The translations under genes and the position numbers were made by a program. From positions 682,001 to 746,000 of the forward strand of contig NZ_JBPCZH010000001.1 of NCBI RefSeq assembly GCF_051251085.1: a DNA stretch of 64,000 nt. Direction: 5' to 3'. Below the pieces are notes generated by a model, which did no database searches, was not told where the DNA came from, and was given only the letters and a program-made list of their open reading frames with translations. Position 1 is the first letter of the stretch, and the number at the start of each line of letters is the position of its first letter. Below are positions 1 through 9,162 of the stretch, piece after piece. Origin of the DNA: Cernens ardua (GTDB lineage Bacteria > Pseudomonadota > Gammaproteobacteria > Pseudomonadales > Halomonadaceae).

Positions 1-587
1 AAAACCACTTGGCGAACATAATACGGCACGAAAGCCCTTTACCCCTCGGGCACGAAGCTTCATTCCGTGCGGGGCTCGTCCGCTCTGTCCTGTTTGCCAA
101 AACAGGCTCGTATTTTCCAATGGGGGCTTGACGGCAGCGATGCTCAGCCGACTTCCCGCAAAGGGAAAAACGGGCTCAATACCACGTTTTGACCCTGATA
201 ACAGGAAGAGAGCACTACGACCTTATTCACACCACATAAAAAACTTTGCCTATCATAAACGACCCACCGTCGAACCGAAAGCAGCAGTGTTGTTTCAACA
301 CCTTTCATCGTCTAAAAAAGATCCACCCCTTCACAGGCAGGGGGATCAAACGAAACAAGGGCTACCCCTTCTACAGGAAGCAGCCCTTGCTTTACAACGG
401 TATGGTCAGGTCAACTCAGTGTGAACAATGACATCTGGAATGGCGCCATCCAGACGGTCCATCTATCGCAACCTACTCCTCACTATAACGCCCCTTCACA
501 CAACAGGATATGAACAAAAATGTGCCACAATGCCGGCCTCATGTTCACTCATGTCGAATGACAGTTGCCACAAGACGTCGAGGCTCA
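1..587. other. No convincing gene downstream of mlaB
   Basis: I see no convincing gene here. Open frames up to 98 codons exist on the plus strand, but they have low-complexity or unnatural composition and no ribosome binding site. In many gammaproteobacteria ibaG and murA follow mlaB directly. Neither is recognisable in this stretch on either strand. An imperfect inverted repeat with arms AAGGGCT/AGCCCTT lies near 356-392 and could end the mla transcript, but it has no good T-run. Confidence 0.5.
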
Positions 588-938
588 TTATGCACTGGCT
601 TTGTCGACCATCGCGGTGTTGAACGCGGGAATAACCGTCAAACCGGCAATCTTGACCAGTTCGCGCAAGTGATCCGAGAGCATAATGTGTTTCACTTGAA
701 TGCCCTGACGATCAGCAAAGCGAAGCCACTCAAGCAACACACACAAAACCCCACTATTGGATGATTCGATATTGGAAACATCAATATCAATGACCGTCGG
801 CTTGTGCGACTGAAGCCAGTGAATGCCGGCCTCACATAACGTCGTTGCATTATTGAAGCCCGGCTGTCCAGTAATACGAAGCGTATTCCCCTCAGCCAAC
901 AAGCCGACCTGTGCATCATCCAGAAGTCGATCAGCCAT
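588..938 (-). CDS. mlaB: MlaB, STAS-domain subunit of the Mla phospholipid ABC transporter
   Basis: The 116-residue protein is a single STAS domain. It has the beta-strand/helix pattern around VIDIDVSNIESSNSGVL (about residues 48-64), where anti-sigma-antagonist-like proteins carry a conserved Ser/Thr. In the Mla system MlaB is cytoplasmic, binds the ATPase MlaF and is needed for a stable, active MlaFEDB complex at the inner membrane. The ATG overlaps the end of mlaC by 8 bases, so translation is probably coupled. It is the last gene of the mlaF-E-D-C-B operon. Sequence similarity of MlaB proteins is low, so the call rests mainly on the fold pattern and on position. Confidence 0.85.
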   Translation of the reverse strand: MADRLLDDAQVGLLAEGNTLRITGQPGFNNATTLCEAGIHWLQSHKPTVIDIDVSNIESSNSGVLCVLLEWLRFADRQGIQVKHIMLSDHLRELVKIAGLTVIPAFNTAMVDKASA

Positions 939-1584
939 TGTTGCTGCCGTTACTCTGCTGAATTTTATTCACGGCAGAGCTGGTATCCCAGTTATCGATC
1001 ACCTGATCGAAGTTGTGGTTATGAGAACGCATGGCTGAATCGAACTGATTTCGGAAGGTCAATCCCAGGTTGATACCGTTCACAATCACATTAATGACTT
1101 TCCACTGTCCATTGCGTTGCAACAAAGTGAAGTCGATAGGATAGGTCTGACCGTTGGCAGTCCGAACATTAACGGAAACGCCTGTTTCGTTGGCATAGCG
1201 CTGTTGCTGAGCCGCATTGCCTACTTCGATTCCATCATAGTTGATACTGAGCAAGCCTTGAGTCAGCGTATCCAGTGTTGAGTTCTGGAAAACCTGAGCG
1301 AAATGCTGGCGCTGTTCAGGCGTGGCAAAACGATAGTAACGCCCCATGACCATGGCAGAAATATAGGGGAAATCCGCGATAGGTGTCAGGTTTTTCGCCA
1401 GTAGCGCACGCAACTCCTGAGGATGCTGCTTGAACTGAGCCGCCCGACCATGTGTTTCCTGCTGCAACTGATTGATTTGCTGAGTCACAAACTGGGAAGC
1501 CTGTTCATCAGCATTGGCAGTCGCTGTAAAGGAAAGCGCCAACGCAACACCCACGGCAGAGCAATATTTGGTTAGTCGATTCAT
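931..1584 (-). CDS. mlaC: MlaC, periplasmic phospholipid shuttle protein
   Basis: The 217-residue protein starts with a signal peptide (residues 1-25, ending TATANA) and continues as a Tol-Tol-Ttg2 family protein. The segment FTLLQRNGQWKVINVIVNG near residues 152-170 is the typical family core. MlaC carries phospholipids through the periplasm between the outer-membrane MlaA complex and the inner-membrane MlaFEDB complex. The start has a strong AGGAGGT site 5 bases upstream. A 225 bp gap separates it from mlaD, unusually wide for this operon. The C-terminus is Asn/Ser-rich. Confidence 0.95.
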   Translation of the reverse strand: MNRLTKYCSAVGVALALSFTATANADEQASQFVTQQINQLQQETHGRAAQFKQHPQELRALLAKNLTPIADFPYISAMVMGRYYRFATPEQRQHFAQVFQNSTLDTLTQGLLSINYDGIEVGNAAQQQRYANETGVSVNVRTANGQTYPIDFTLLQRNGQWKVINVIVNGINLGLTFRNQFDSAMRSHNHNFDQVIDNWDTSSAVNKIQQSNGSNNG

Positions 1585-1809
1585 ACATACCTCCTGAGGT
1601 CGTCCTGCATTTCACTCTCCTGCACTCACGGTATAAAACCTCCATACCGGGTCTGCCTTCGCTTTGCCAACACGATTTTCGCGTAATCCGCAACGTGGGT
1701 CAGGAGGGCCAATTGGCCTTACATCCCCTACTGCTGGCGATACACTTAATACGAGTAAACCTGGCCGGGTGAAGAAAGAGTGGTAAATAGTCTCATGGTG
1801 AACAGGCTA

Positions 1810-2301
1810 TCAGTTGCTACTGCCTGAAGCCCCTTTGTTACTTCCCATATTCGACATGAACTGCTGGATAAGGCTATTGAGTGAGAGCGCATCCTGAGTA
1901 TCGCGAATAGTACCGCCGTTTTGCAGCATTTGCGATGACGCTCCAGTCGTCAGCCCCACATATTGCTCACCCAACAGGCCTGACGTCTGCACAGCGGCAG
2001 TACTGTCATCACTCAGTTTGTTCTTGAGGGTGTCGGAAATCTGCATGGTGACCCTTGCATCCAGCCACTTGGGATCCAGAGTGATGGACTCAACCTTACC
2101 CACTGTTACTCCAGACATGGTGACTCGCGCATTGGGTTTCAACCCTCCGATATCACCAAATTCAGCATACACCGTGTAGCTGCCTTCCGATGCCGAGGGT
2201 GTCAGACCACTAACCTGCAGCCCCAACCATACCAGCCCCAGAAAGCCAATAATTACAAAAATGCCTACACCACACTCCAGCCAATGGCTACGCTTCATCA
2301 T
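1810..2301 (-). CDS. mlaD: MlaD, MCE-domain subunit of the Mla transporter
   Basis: The protein has 163 residues. A single N-terminal membrane helix (about residues 10-30) is followed by an MCE domain with the characteristic stretch GDIGGLKPNARVTMSGVTVG (about 49-68). MlaD forms a hexameric ring on the periplasmic side of MlaE, through which lipids pass to or from MlaC. Its length matches single-MCE MlaD proteins. It overlaps the end of mlaE by 4 bases (ATGA). The Ser/Gly-rich tail beyond the MCE domain is short. Confidence 0.95.
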   Translation of the reverse strand: MMKRSHWLECGVGIFVIIGFLGLVWLGLQVSGLTPSASEGSYTVYAEFGDIGGLKPNARVTMSGVTVGKVESITLDPKWLDARVTMQISDTLKNKLSDDSTAAVQTSGLLGEQYVGLTTGASSQMLQNGGTIRDTQDALSLNSLIQQFMSNMGSNKGASGSSN

Positions 2302-3077
2302 GAACCTCCAAACATCAGTGCGGTGAGCACAAAATCAAGCCCCAGTACCGCCAGTGAACCATAAACAACCGTACGCGTAGTCGCACGGGAAATCCCTTCG
2401 GAGGTTGGTACCAGATCATACCCCTGAAAGACTGCAATCCAGGTCACCACCAGGCCGAATACGAAACATTTCAACACGCCATTCATGACATCATGCATGA
2501 ACTGAACGTTGGACTGCATGTTGCCCCAGTAATCACCGGCATAAACACCGAGCCACTTCACGCCGACCAGGTAACCGCCATAGATACCCACTACCGCAAA
2601 GAGGACGCCCAGAATCGGCATGGAGCACAACCCTGCCCACAGGCGGGGGGCAATCACACGACGCAGAGGATCAACACCGATCATTTCCATACTGGAAAGC
2701 TGTTCGGTGGCCTTCATCAGTCCTATTTCTGCCGTCAATGCTGAACCGGCACGCCCCGCAAACAGCAGCGCAGCAACCACGGGCGCCAATTCCCTGAGGA
2801 GCGCCAGAGAAACCATCTGCCCCAATGCCGAATCGGCGCCATAATTCACCAGAATCATGTACCCCTGCAAGGCCAGCACCATACCGATGAAGAGCCCCGA
2901 TACCACAATAATGGGGAGTGAAAGAACCCCTACAAAATGCATCTGGGCAACCCAGAGCCGAAACCCCTTCCAGCTGGGAACCCCCAGGAAAGAACGCACA
3001 AGAAGGATGGCCGAACGCCCGATCGCCGCGATCACCTCAATGGTTTTGCGGCCAATGCTGGAAAGCCAATCAATCAT
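2298..3077 (-). CDS. mlaE: MlaE, permease subunit of the Mla transporter
   Basis: The 259-residue multi-spanning membrane protein is of the MlaE permease family. Family landmarks are GLFIGMVLALQGY (about 62-74), the ELAPVVAALLFAGRAG stretch (about 95-110) and EIGLMKATEQLSSMEMIGVDP (about 116-136), which contacts the ATPase. MlaE is the dimeric transmembrane core that moves phospholipids across the inner membrane leaflet, energised by MlaF. It overlaps mlaF by 4 bases at its start and mlaD by 4 bases at its end, which is tight operon packing. Confidence 0.96.
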   Translation of the reverse strand: MIDWLSSIGRKTIEVIAAIGRSAILLVRSFLGVPSWKGFRLWVAQMHFVGVLSLPIIVVSGLFIGMVLALQGYMILVNYGADSALGQMVSLALLRELAPVVAALLFAGRAGSALTAEIGLMKATEQLSSMEMIGVDPLRRVIAPRLWAGLCSMPILGVLFAVVGIYGGYLVGVKWLGVYAGDYWGNMQSNVQFMHDVMNGVLKCFVFGLVVTWIAVFQGYDLVPTSEGISRATTRTVVYGSLAVLGLDFVLTALMFGGS

Positions 3078-3886
3078 GACCTGGCCTCCCTACCCAATAA
3101 GTCTTCAATATAAGGAATTGCCGGATAATTGAAAGGCACCGGGCCATCCGGTTTACCATGCACGAACTGACTGACTTTGGGGTCATTCGAATGGCGCAGT
3201 TCATCAGGCGTTCCGGCTGCCATGATTTCACCGTCTGCGATCAGGTAGACATGATCCGCAATATCCAGCGTCTCGTTAATATCATGAGACACCAGAACCG
3301 AGGTCATGTTCAGTGCGGTATTCAGCTCCTTGATAAGCTTGACCAGCACACCTTTCGTGATAGGGTCCTGCCCGACAAAAGGCTCATCATACATGATCAG
3401 CGCTGGATCCAGCACGATCGCACGGGCAAGCGCCACACGGCGTGTCATTCCACCAGAAAGTTCGGAGGGCATCAGATCTCGTGCACCTCTCAGCCCTACG
3501 GATTCCAGTTTGATCAGCACCTGATCACGGATCATCTCTTCCGGCATATTGGTATGTACCCGCAGCGGGAACGCAACATTCTCATACACGGAGAGATCGG
3601 TAAAAAGCGCGCCGCTCTGGAACAGCATTCCCATGTCTCGGCGTAACGTAAACAACGCCTTGCGCGAAAGTGCATGGACATTTTCACCGTTCACCGTCAC
3701 TGTACCGGTATCAGGTACCAGCTGCCCGCTGATCAACTTCAACAGCGTCGTTTTGCCGGTACCACTGGGCCCCATAATAGCCGTGACCTTGCCCCGCTCA
3801 ACGTCAAGGGTAATATCCTTGAAGATAGCGCGAGCACCACGGTGAAAGCTGAGCTGCTTTACTTCGATCAAGTTTGGGCGCGTCAT
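3074..3886 (-). CDS. mlaF: MlaF, ATPase subunit of the Mla transporter
   Basis: The 270-residue ABC ATPase carries Walker A GPSGTGKT at residues 39-46, signature ELSGGMTRR, and Walker B LIMYDEPFVGQDP. The GQDP end of Walker B and the SGGM signature are typical of MlaF-type ATPases. It powers phospholipid transport by MlaE and binds MlaB in the cytoplasm. It is the first gene of the five-gene mla operon. It diverges from kdsD across 395 bp that must hold promoters for both. Confidence 0.96.
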   Translation of the reverse strand: MTRPNLIEVKQLSFHRGARAIFKDITLDVERGKVTAIMGPSGTGKTTLLKLISGQLVPDTGTVTVNGENVHALSRKALFTLRRDMGMLFQSGALFTDLSVYENVAFPLRVHTNMPEEMIRDQVLIKLESVGLRGARDLMPSELSGGMTRRVALARAIVLDPALIMYDEPFVGQDPITKGVLVKLIKELNTALNMTSVLVSHDINETLDIADHVYLIADGEIMAAGTPDELRHSNDPKVSQFVHGKPDGPVPFNYPAIPYIEDLLGREARS

Positions 3887-4281
3887 GCCACTCCCAATTC
3901 ATTAGGTCAGGATTTGCTCAGGAGCAAATTCCGGAAATTTGATAAAGGTGTAGCTACCAAAGCGAGTGTCATTGCCCCATCCGGGAGATCTGGAGGGTCG
4001 AAAACAGCTGACTTTTAGAGTGCTACAAAAAATAAAAGATTAACGAACGATGTATTTTAACACAATATTGTAGACTTGGTTGTGATTGCGTTATTGACCA
4101 CAGAAAGACGTAGCTCAGTAGCTTGGGCAGAGGCTCCGGGCGAGGGATCATTTCCATCGTTTTCACGATATTCACTCATTGAGGATGACATTCAAGCCTC
4201 AAAATTCCACAATTGTTCCCAATATACACAACCGCAACTATTACTTGATGACTTGCACCGCTCGGGAGAAAATCACGTTCC
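3887..4281. promoter_or_regulatory. Divergent intergenic region between mlaF and kdsD
   Basis: This 395 bp stretch separates two divergent operons (mla, minus strand; kds-lpt, plus strand), so it should contain both promoters. I could not assign a convincing -35/-10 pair. An AT-rich patch lies at about 4025-4075. Some gammaproteobacteria carry a calcium/sodium antiporter gene (yrbG) here; it is absent. Confidence 0.4.
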
Positions 4282-5277
4282 ATGAATCAACCACTCGATT
4301 TCGACTTCTGCAGCAGTGCGCGGCAAACACTGGCACTTGAGCGCGATACCATTGATGCTCTGATCCCGCGTGTGGATCGCGCATTCACGCGCGCATGCCA
4401 ATTGATCCTTCAACAGACCGATGATGAATTCAATGGCCGTGTGGTTGTCACCGGTATCGGTAAATCCGGCCATATCGCGCGAAAACTTTCGGCCACATTG
4501 GCGAGTACCGGTAGTCCATCCTTTTTTCTTCATCCTGCTGAAGCGAGCCATGGCGACCTCGGCATGATTACAGACAAGGATGTGGTATTGGCACTTTCCC
4601 ATTCGGGTGAAACCGTCGAGATAGCGGCGTTACTGCCCATGCTGAAACGCAAGGGCGTCAAAATCATTGCGATGACAGGTAACCTTTATTCAACGTTGGC
4701 AAAGCACGCCGATGTTGTGTTGGATGTTGAAGTCAGAAAAGAAGCGTGCCCGTTGAATCTGGCCCCCACCGCTTCCACCACCGCAGCACTCGCCATGGGA
4801 GATGCATTGGCTATTGCCCTATTGGAAGCCCGTGGATTCAATGCTCAGGATTTTGCGCTGTCTCATCCCGGTGGGATGCTTGGACGGCGCCTTCTGCTGA
4901 CGGTCAATGATGTGATGCGCAAAGGAGATGCCATTCCTCGGGTATCACCAGAAGACTCTGTTCGCGTGACACTCTTTGAGATCACGACCAAAGGACTGGG
5001 ATTCGCCACCATCGTGGATGACAGGCAACATTTACTGGGGCTTTATACTGACGGTGATTTGCGACGAACACTGGATAGAAATCTTGAGCTGGATACTACC
5101 CTTATTGTTGATGTCATGAGCCATACGCCGATCACGGTGCCCCCCAAAATGCTGGCAGCTGAGGCGTTACGGATCATGGAACAACGACGAATTACCGCAC
5201 TGGCAGTCGTTGATAATGAAGGACGCCTTGTGGGCGCACTCAAGTTGCAGGATCTTCTCAATCGGAATGTAGTGTGA
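4282..5277 (+). CDS. kdsD: Arabinose 5-phosphate isomerase KdsD
   Basis: The 331-residue protein converts ribulose 5-phosphate to arabinose 5-phosphate, the first step of Kdo synthesis for lipopolysaccharide. An N-terminal SIS domain (about residues 40-185) has GIGKSGHIARKL and the HPAEASHGDLGMI stretch with the conserved histidine. Two CBS domains follow (about 205-330, with GLYTDGDLRR and TALAVVDNEGRLVGAL). The 328-residue E. coli enzyme has the same architecture. The gene starts the plus-strand kds-lpt-rpoN cluster; kdsC follows after 182 bp. Confidence 0.96.
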   Translation: MNQPLDFDFCSSARQTLALERDTIDALIPRVDRAFTRACQLILQQTDDEFNGRVVVTGIGKSGHIARKLSATLASTGSPSFFLHPAEASHGDLGMITDKDVVLALSHSGETVEIAALLPMLKRKGVKIIAMTGNLYSTLAKHADVVLDVEVRKEACPLNLAPTASTTAALAMGDALAIALLEARGFNAQDFALSHPGGMLGRRLLLTVNDVMRKGDAIPRVSPEDSVRVTLFEITTKGLGFATIVDDRQHLLGLYTDGDLRRTLDRNLELDTTLIVDVMSHTPITVPPKMLAAEALRIMEQRRITALAVVDNEGRLVGALKLQDLLNRNVV

Positions 5278-5380
5278 CGTTGACTCCTGTTTGCATCGGC
5301 CCTGCATAATCTGACTTGCCATGGCAAAGGTAGACCAGCCATCAGCCGTATTGCACTGCAGGATCTACAACCGGTATCAG

Positions 5381-5406
5381 GCGTACGCTTTTTTGCAAGC
5401 GTACGC
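5381..5406 (+). terminator. Hairpin between kdsD and kdsC
   Basis: A perfect 10 bp stem (GCGTACGCTT/AAGCGTACGC) with a 6-base loop lies about 100 bases after kdsD and 55 bases before kdsC. It is followed by TCCGTCTTTT, not an immediate T-run. It may be a weak terminator or an attenuator or processing site within the operon. Confidence 0.45.
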
Positions 5407-5459
5407 TCCGTCTTTTAACACACATTACTTCTCATAACACGTTCCAAGGATGCGCACTC

Positions 5460-6080
5460 ATGCCCTCTTTCGCACACACAACACCTACACTGAATGAACG
5501 TATGCAGGGCATACGCCTGCTCGCATTGGATGTAGACGGTGTATTGACTGACGGTGCCATCAGTTACGCCGCGTCATTACCGCCCCATGACACTTCGTCA
5601 ACGGGCACGGGAAACGAAACCTTGATGCGTGAACTGAAATCCTTCAATGTTCAGGACGGTCTCGGTATTCGCCTCCTCCAGCAATATGGTATTGAGGTAG
5701 CCATTATTACCGGGCGGCGTTCTCCCATGGTCGAGCAGCGCGCCAGAGAATTGGGTATCACTCGGCTTTTTCAGGGCCGAAATGACAAATTGGCTGCGTT
5801 AAACGAGCTCGCCGAGGAGTGCTCGCTTCCTCTGGTAAAAATAGCTTATTGCGGTGATGACCTGCCGGATCTTGGCGCTATTCAGGCCGCGGGGCTGGGA
5901 GCGAGTGTTGCCAATGCCCCTGATTACATTCGGGTTCATGCCAATATCGTGACTGAAAAACGCGGTGGCGAAGGTGCTGTGCGGGAGCTGGCCGATTTGA
6001 TTCTTCAGGCACAGGGGCATTGGGATAGCGTACTTGCACAATTTATTACACAGGCAAAGCCCAACTGTGCCGCCGGATGA
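5460..6080 (+). CDS. kdsC: Kdo 8-phosphate phosphatase KdsC
   Basis: This HAD-superfamily phosphatase of 206 residues removes the phosphate from Kdo 8-phosphate. HAD motif I is LDVDGVLTDG (about residues 22-31), motif II is ITGRRSP and motif III/IV is CGDDLPD. GGEGAVRELADLIL near the C-terminus is typical of KdsC. E. coli KdsC has 188 residues. The extra length here is largely an insertion of about 16 residues between DGAI and ELKSFNVQDG. In solved KdsC structures that segment is the beta-hairpin that closes over a neighbour's active site in the tetramer. Confidence 0.95.
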   Translation: MPSFAHTTPTLNERMQGIRLLALDVDGVLTDGAISYAASLPPHDTSSTGTGNETLMRELKSFNVQDGLGIRLLQQYGIEVAIITGRRSPMVEQRARELGITRLFQGRNDKLAALNELAEECSLPLVKIAYCGDDLPDLGAIQAAGLGASVANAPDYIRVHANIVTEKRGGEGAVRELADLILQAQGHWDSVLAQFITQAKPNCAAG

Positions 6081-6230
6081 CGTATAATTCTTTTTTCGAA
6101 AGGGAACTAGTTTCCTGAATGGGCACTCGAATGCTCGGTATGTCGAGATACTCATATGCATAAGGTACATCATGCATGCGCTGAACATGCATTTATTTAT
6201 CAACACGGTTGATCCTTAAGGATATACAGG

Positions 6231-6806
6231 ATGGCCTGGCTTAAAAACAACGCTTACCGCTTGGGTTTGCTACTGATTATCGTGGTCGCAGGTATTTTTC
6301 TTGCCTATATTGATCAGAATACGCAAAGTCTCCAGCAATCGCCGTTACCTCAAAGCGCTGAGGGAACACCTGATCAATATCTGGAAAACGCGCAATTGAC
6401 CCGATACAACGCGGATGGGCAACCCTATCAGCGCATGGAATCCCCCCGCGTCAGTCACTATGCCAGCAATGGCAGCAGTCAGGCCGAGCAACCACGGATT
6501 CAGGTCATCGATAGCTCGAACCGTACGTGGCATATCAGTGGTGATACCGGGCAATTGGATAACGGCGGTAACAATATTACACTCACCGGCCATGCTTTGG
6601 CGGTACAACCCGACAATCTGTGGCGAATGACCAGTGATATCGTGCATTACAATCGCCCTCAAGGGCGTGTCTGGAGCAATACTCAAAGCTTCTTTCATCA
6701 GGGGCAGCAGGAGACCCAGGGAAGCACATTCCAGGCCTGGATCAACAGTAATCACATGGTGTTGCAGGGAAATGTCAGCAGTAGCTTCAACCCTCAACGT
6801 CGTTAA
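6231..6806 (+). CDS. lptC: LptC, inner-membrane LPS export protein
   Basis: The 191-residue protein has one N-terminal membrane anchor (about residues 9-27) and a periplasmic beta-jellyroll domain. LptC receives lipopolysaccharide extracted by LptB2FG and passes it to LptA. The usual family pattern is visible: YLENAQLTRYNADGQPYQRMES after the anchor, then alternating strands with QLDNGGNNITLTGHALAVQ. It has a good AAGGA/AGG region before the ATG. It follows kdsC after 150 bp and precedes lptA. Confidence 0.92.
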   Translation: MAWLKNNAYRLGLLLIIVVAGIFLAYIDQNTQSLQQSPLPQSAEGTPDQYLENAQLTRYNADGQPYQRMESPRVSHYASNGSSQAEQPRIQVIDSSNRTWHISGDTGQLDNGGNNITLTGHALAVQPDNLWRMTSDIVHYNRPQGRVWSNTQSFFHQGQQETQGSTFQAWINSNHMVLQGNVSSSFNPQRR

Positions 6807-6972
6807 CGCTGGAGGTGTCGTGCGTTACCCAATGCGGTATGCCGTATTCACCTCCCTGGCGCCAGCGCTCTAACATTTTCAGGCTAGTGGCCCACGGCCG
6901 GTAGTTAACATCGGATACTTCGGCACTAGCCAGTATCCTTTATATCTTTTGTATAGCAAGGAACACTTGGAC

Positions 6973-7569
6973 ATGATGCAAGCTCGGTTTATTGCTTCTC
7001 TTTTGGTTGCGGGATCCATGGTAGCTGGCTCCATAGCAGCACCTGCACTGGCCGCTGCACCCGATACCAGCCTCCCCATTCATGTCGTTTCAAATCAGTT
7101 GACCGCTGACAACAACTCCAAGGTAGTTACCTACACCGGAAATGTTCATGTCACCCAAGGTGGCCTTACTCTTGATGCGGATCGCGTTAATCTTTATTTG
7201 GATAACAGCAATAATCTGGTTCGCGTCAAAGCCACGGGGACAGCCAATAAACGTGCCTTTGTGCAGCAGGCGGCCACAGCGACAGCTCCGTTGATGCGTG
7301 GTTGGGGTAACGTTATCAACTACTGGGTTACCCAGCATAAAATGGATATGCAGGGCAACGCTGAGCTACACAGGGGAACAGATACCTTTACTGGCCCCTT
7401 CGTTGAATATTACATCGACAGCCGTCGGGTCAACGCGAATGGCAGTGGCAACAATGCCAAGGGCGGTAGTACGGGTGATGCCTCCAACAGCACTAGTGGA
7501 CGTGTCAACATGACCTTTACGCCTTCATCCAATGGCCAGAGCAAAACAGGCGGCTCAAGCCAAAAGTAG
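6973..7569 (+). CDS. lptA: LptA, periplasmic LPS bridge protein
   Basis: The protein has 198 residues. A signal peptide (to about residue 28, ending APALAAA) precedes an OstA/LptA jellyroll domain with the typical NSKVVTYTGNVHVTQGGLTLDADRV stretch. LptA polymers or single units bridge LptC and LptD across the periplasm. I start at the ATG at 6973 because AAGGA sits 9 bases upstream; an upstream in-frame TTG at 6949 lacks such a site. The last 45 residues are a Ser/Gly/Asn-rich low-complexity tail, longer than in E. coli (185 residues). Confidence 0.93.
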   Translation: MMQARFIASLLVAGSMVAGSIAAPALAAAPDTSLPIHVVSNQLTADNNSKVVTYTGNVHVTQGGLTLDADRVNLYLDNSNNLVRVKATGTANKRAFVQQAATATAPLMRGWGNVINYWVTQHKMDMQGNAELHRGTDTFTGPFVEYYIDSRRVNANGSGNNAKGGSTGDASNSTSGRVNMTFTPSSNGQSKTGGSSQK

Positions 7570-7654
7570 AACAGGCACAACTGAATCAGCTATACGCAAA
7601 AGCAGTAAAAAGCGGCAAGAGCAATAGCAGCCCATGCACCGGAGTCTTTGATTG

Positions 7655-8380
7655 ATGAAAACACTGCACGCCTCGCACCTGGTAAAAAGTTTCAAAAAAC
7701 GGCGCGTTGTACAGGATATTAGTCTGAATATCAGTCAAGGCGAGATCGTCGGACTACTCGGCCCCAACGGCGCAGGTAAAACGACCTCTTTTTACATGAT
7801 CGTCGGGCTGATACAGGCAGATGCCGGCCATGTCGCTATTGATGACAAGGACTTGAGCAATGCCCCCATGCATGTGCGTGCACGTGCAGGCATCGGCTAT
7901 CTCCCGCAAGAGGCCTCGATCTTCCGCAAATTGACGGTCACCGACAACATCCTCGCCATCCTCGAAACCCGCAAGGATCTGAATCGTCAGCAACGTCTTG
8001 ACAGGATGGAGCAGCTGCTGGCCGAATTCAGCATTGAGCATATTCGCAACAACCGCGGCATGAGTCTATCTGGTGGCGAAAGGCGTCGTGTCGAAATCGC
8101 CCGCGCCCTTGCGACTGAACCTGCTTTTATCCTGCTGGATGAACCCTTCGCCGGGGTAGACCCCATCTCGGTCAATGAAATCAAAGGGATTGTACGTCAG
8201 TTACGCAACCGTAACATCGGTGTACTCATCACTGACCACAACGTGCGTGAAACGCTGGATATCTGCGATAATGCTTATATTGTCGGTGAAGGTAAAATCA
8301 TTGCTGAAGGCGATGCAGATGCGATTCTGGCAAATCAGCATGTTCGTGATGTCTATCTTGGGCAGGACTTCCGCCTCTAA
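7655..8380 (+). CDS. lptB: LptB, ATPase of the LPS exporter
   Basis: The ABC ATPase of 241 residues has Walker A GPNGAGKT, signature LSGGERRRVEIARAL and Walker B FILLDEPFAGVDP, all as in LptB. It powers extraction of lipopolysaccharide by LptFG. The ATG at 7655 follows a GGAG site; a TTG codon directly before it is a less likely start. It normally sits directly before rpoN, but here 782 bp separate them. Confidence 0.96.
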   Translation: MKTLHASHLVKSFKKRRVVQDISLNISQGEIVGLLGPNGAGKTTSFYMIVGLIQADAGHVAIDDKDLSNAPMHVRARAGIGYLPQEASIFRKLTVTDNILAILETRKDLNRQQRLDRMEQLLAEFSIEHIRNNRGMSLSGGERRRVEIARALATEPAFILLDEPFAGVDPISVNEIKGIVRQLRNRNIGVLITDHNVRETLDICDNAYIVGEGKIIAEGDADAILANQHVRDVYLGQDFRL

Positions 8381-9162
8381 CGTGCTTTATTGCGCATAAA
8401 ATAGAGGCATCGTGTTAGTCAGTTACACAATACGTACCCTACTCTCCATGGCGTTTTTACGTAGGCCAGAGCGCATGACTGTGCATGCGCCCAGCCGCAG
8501 AAGCGAATATGGTTGCCCTGCCCATCCAGGGAGAAACGCCTGATCGCAGTAAAGCTCAGATGAGCATAATAGCCCAACACTTGCTCGTTCTGTTCATTCA
8601 CCTCTACGCGTGTAGCCCTTTGAGCCTTTATCGCATGTCGAGCAAGCGATACCTCCATACCAGTGCCATGTACTTCCAGGCGCCAGGAACAGCACCTTGG
8701 CGTTACCGTCTTTCACATTACAACATCCCTATAAGCTCCCCTGCCCCCCTAAAGACCGTCAATGCAACCCTGTTGAAATACTGATTCAGAATAATCAGCC
8801 TCAATTCAGCAAGATCATGCTGCGCCAGAAAATGAAGTGTCATACGCACCAAAGACTCTCAAGTCCGTATTAGCGACTGATAGTCTGCATTACCTGCGCC
8901 CTCGATTTGCATACGTTGGCCTTACCGCTCATTTCATCCAGTCACCACATATATTTACAAGGTGGAAACCTGCCAGTGAGCCTGCTTTTCAAAGGAATAA
9001 AATTTTCAAAACCATAAAATATTAGCCATATTATTTCAATATAATCGTTTTTTTAGTAGTGGCATAATAATTGCTATCAATTTATATTTTTCGCTTGCAC
9101 ACAAAGGAATAGGCGGTATAGCGTTAGAGGTATCGACTGATTATTTTGATAGATACCCGACC
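8381..9162. other. Enlarged lptB-rpoN spacer, no convincing gene
   Basis: In relatives lptB and rpoN are usually close together; here the spacer is about 780 bp. A minus-strand frame at 8419-8658 (79 codons, extendable upstream without a start) has fairly natural composition, for example VEVNEQNEQVLGYYAHLSF, but no ribosome binding site and no family I recognise. It could be a gene remnant. The last 150 bp before rpoN are very AT-rich and probably promoter DNA. Confidence 0.4.

Noticed and set aside
8419..8658. 79-codon minus-strand frame between lptB and rpoN.
   Set aside because: Composition is plausible, but no ribosome site, no recognisable family and no terminator. Left as a possible remnant only.
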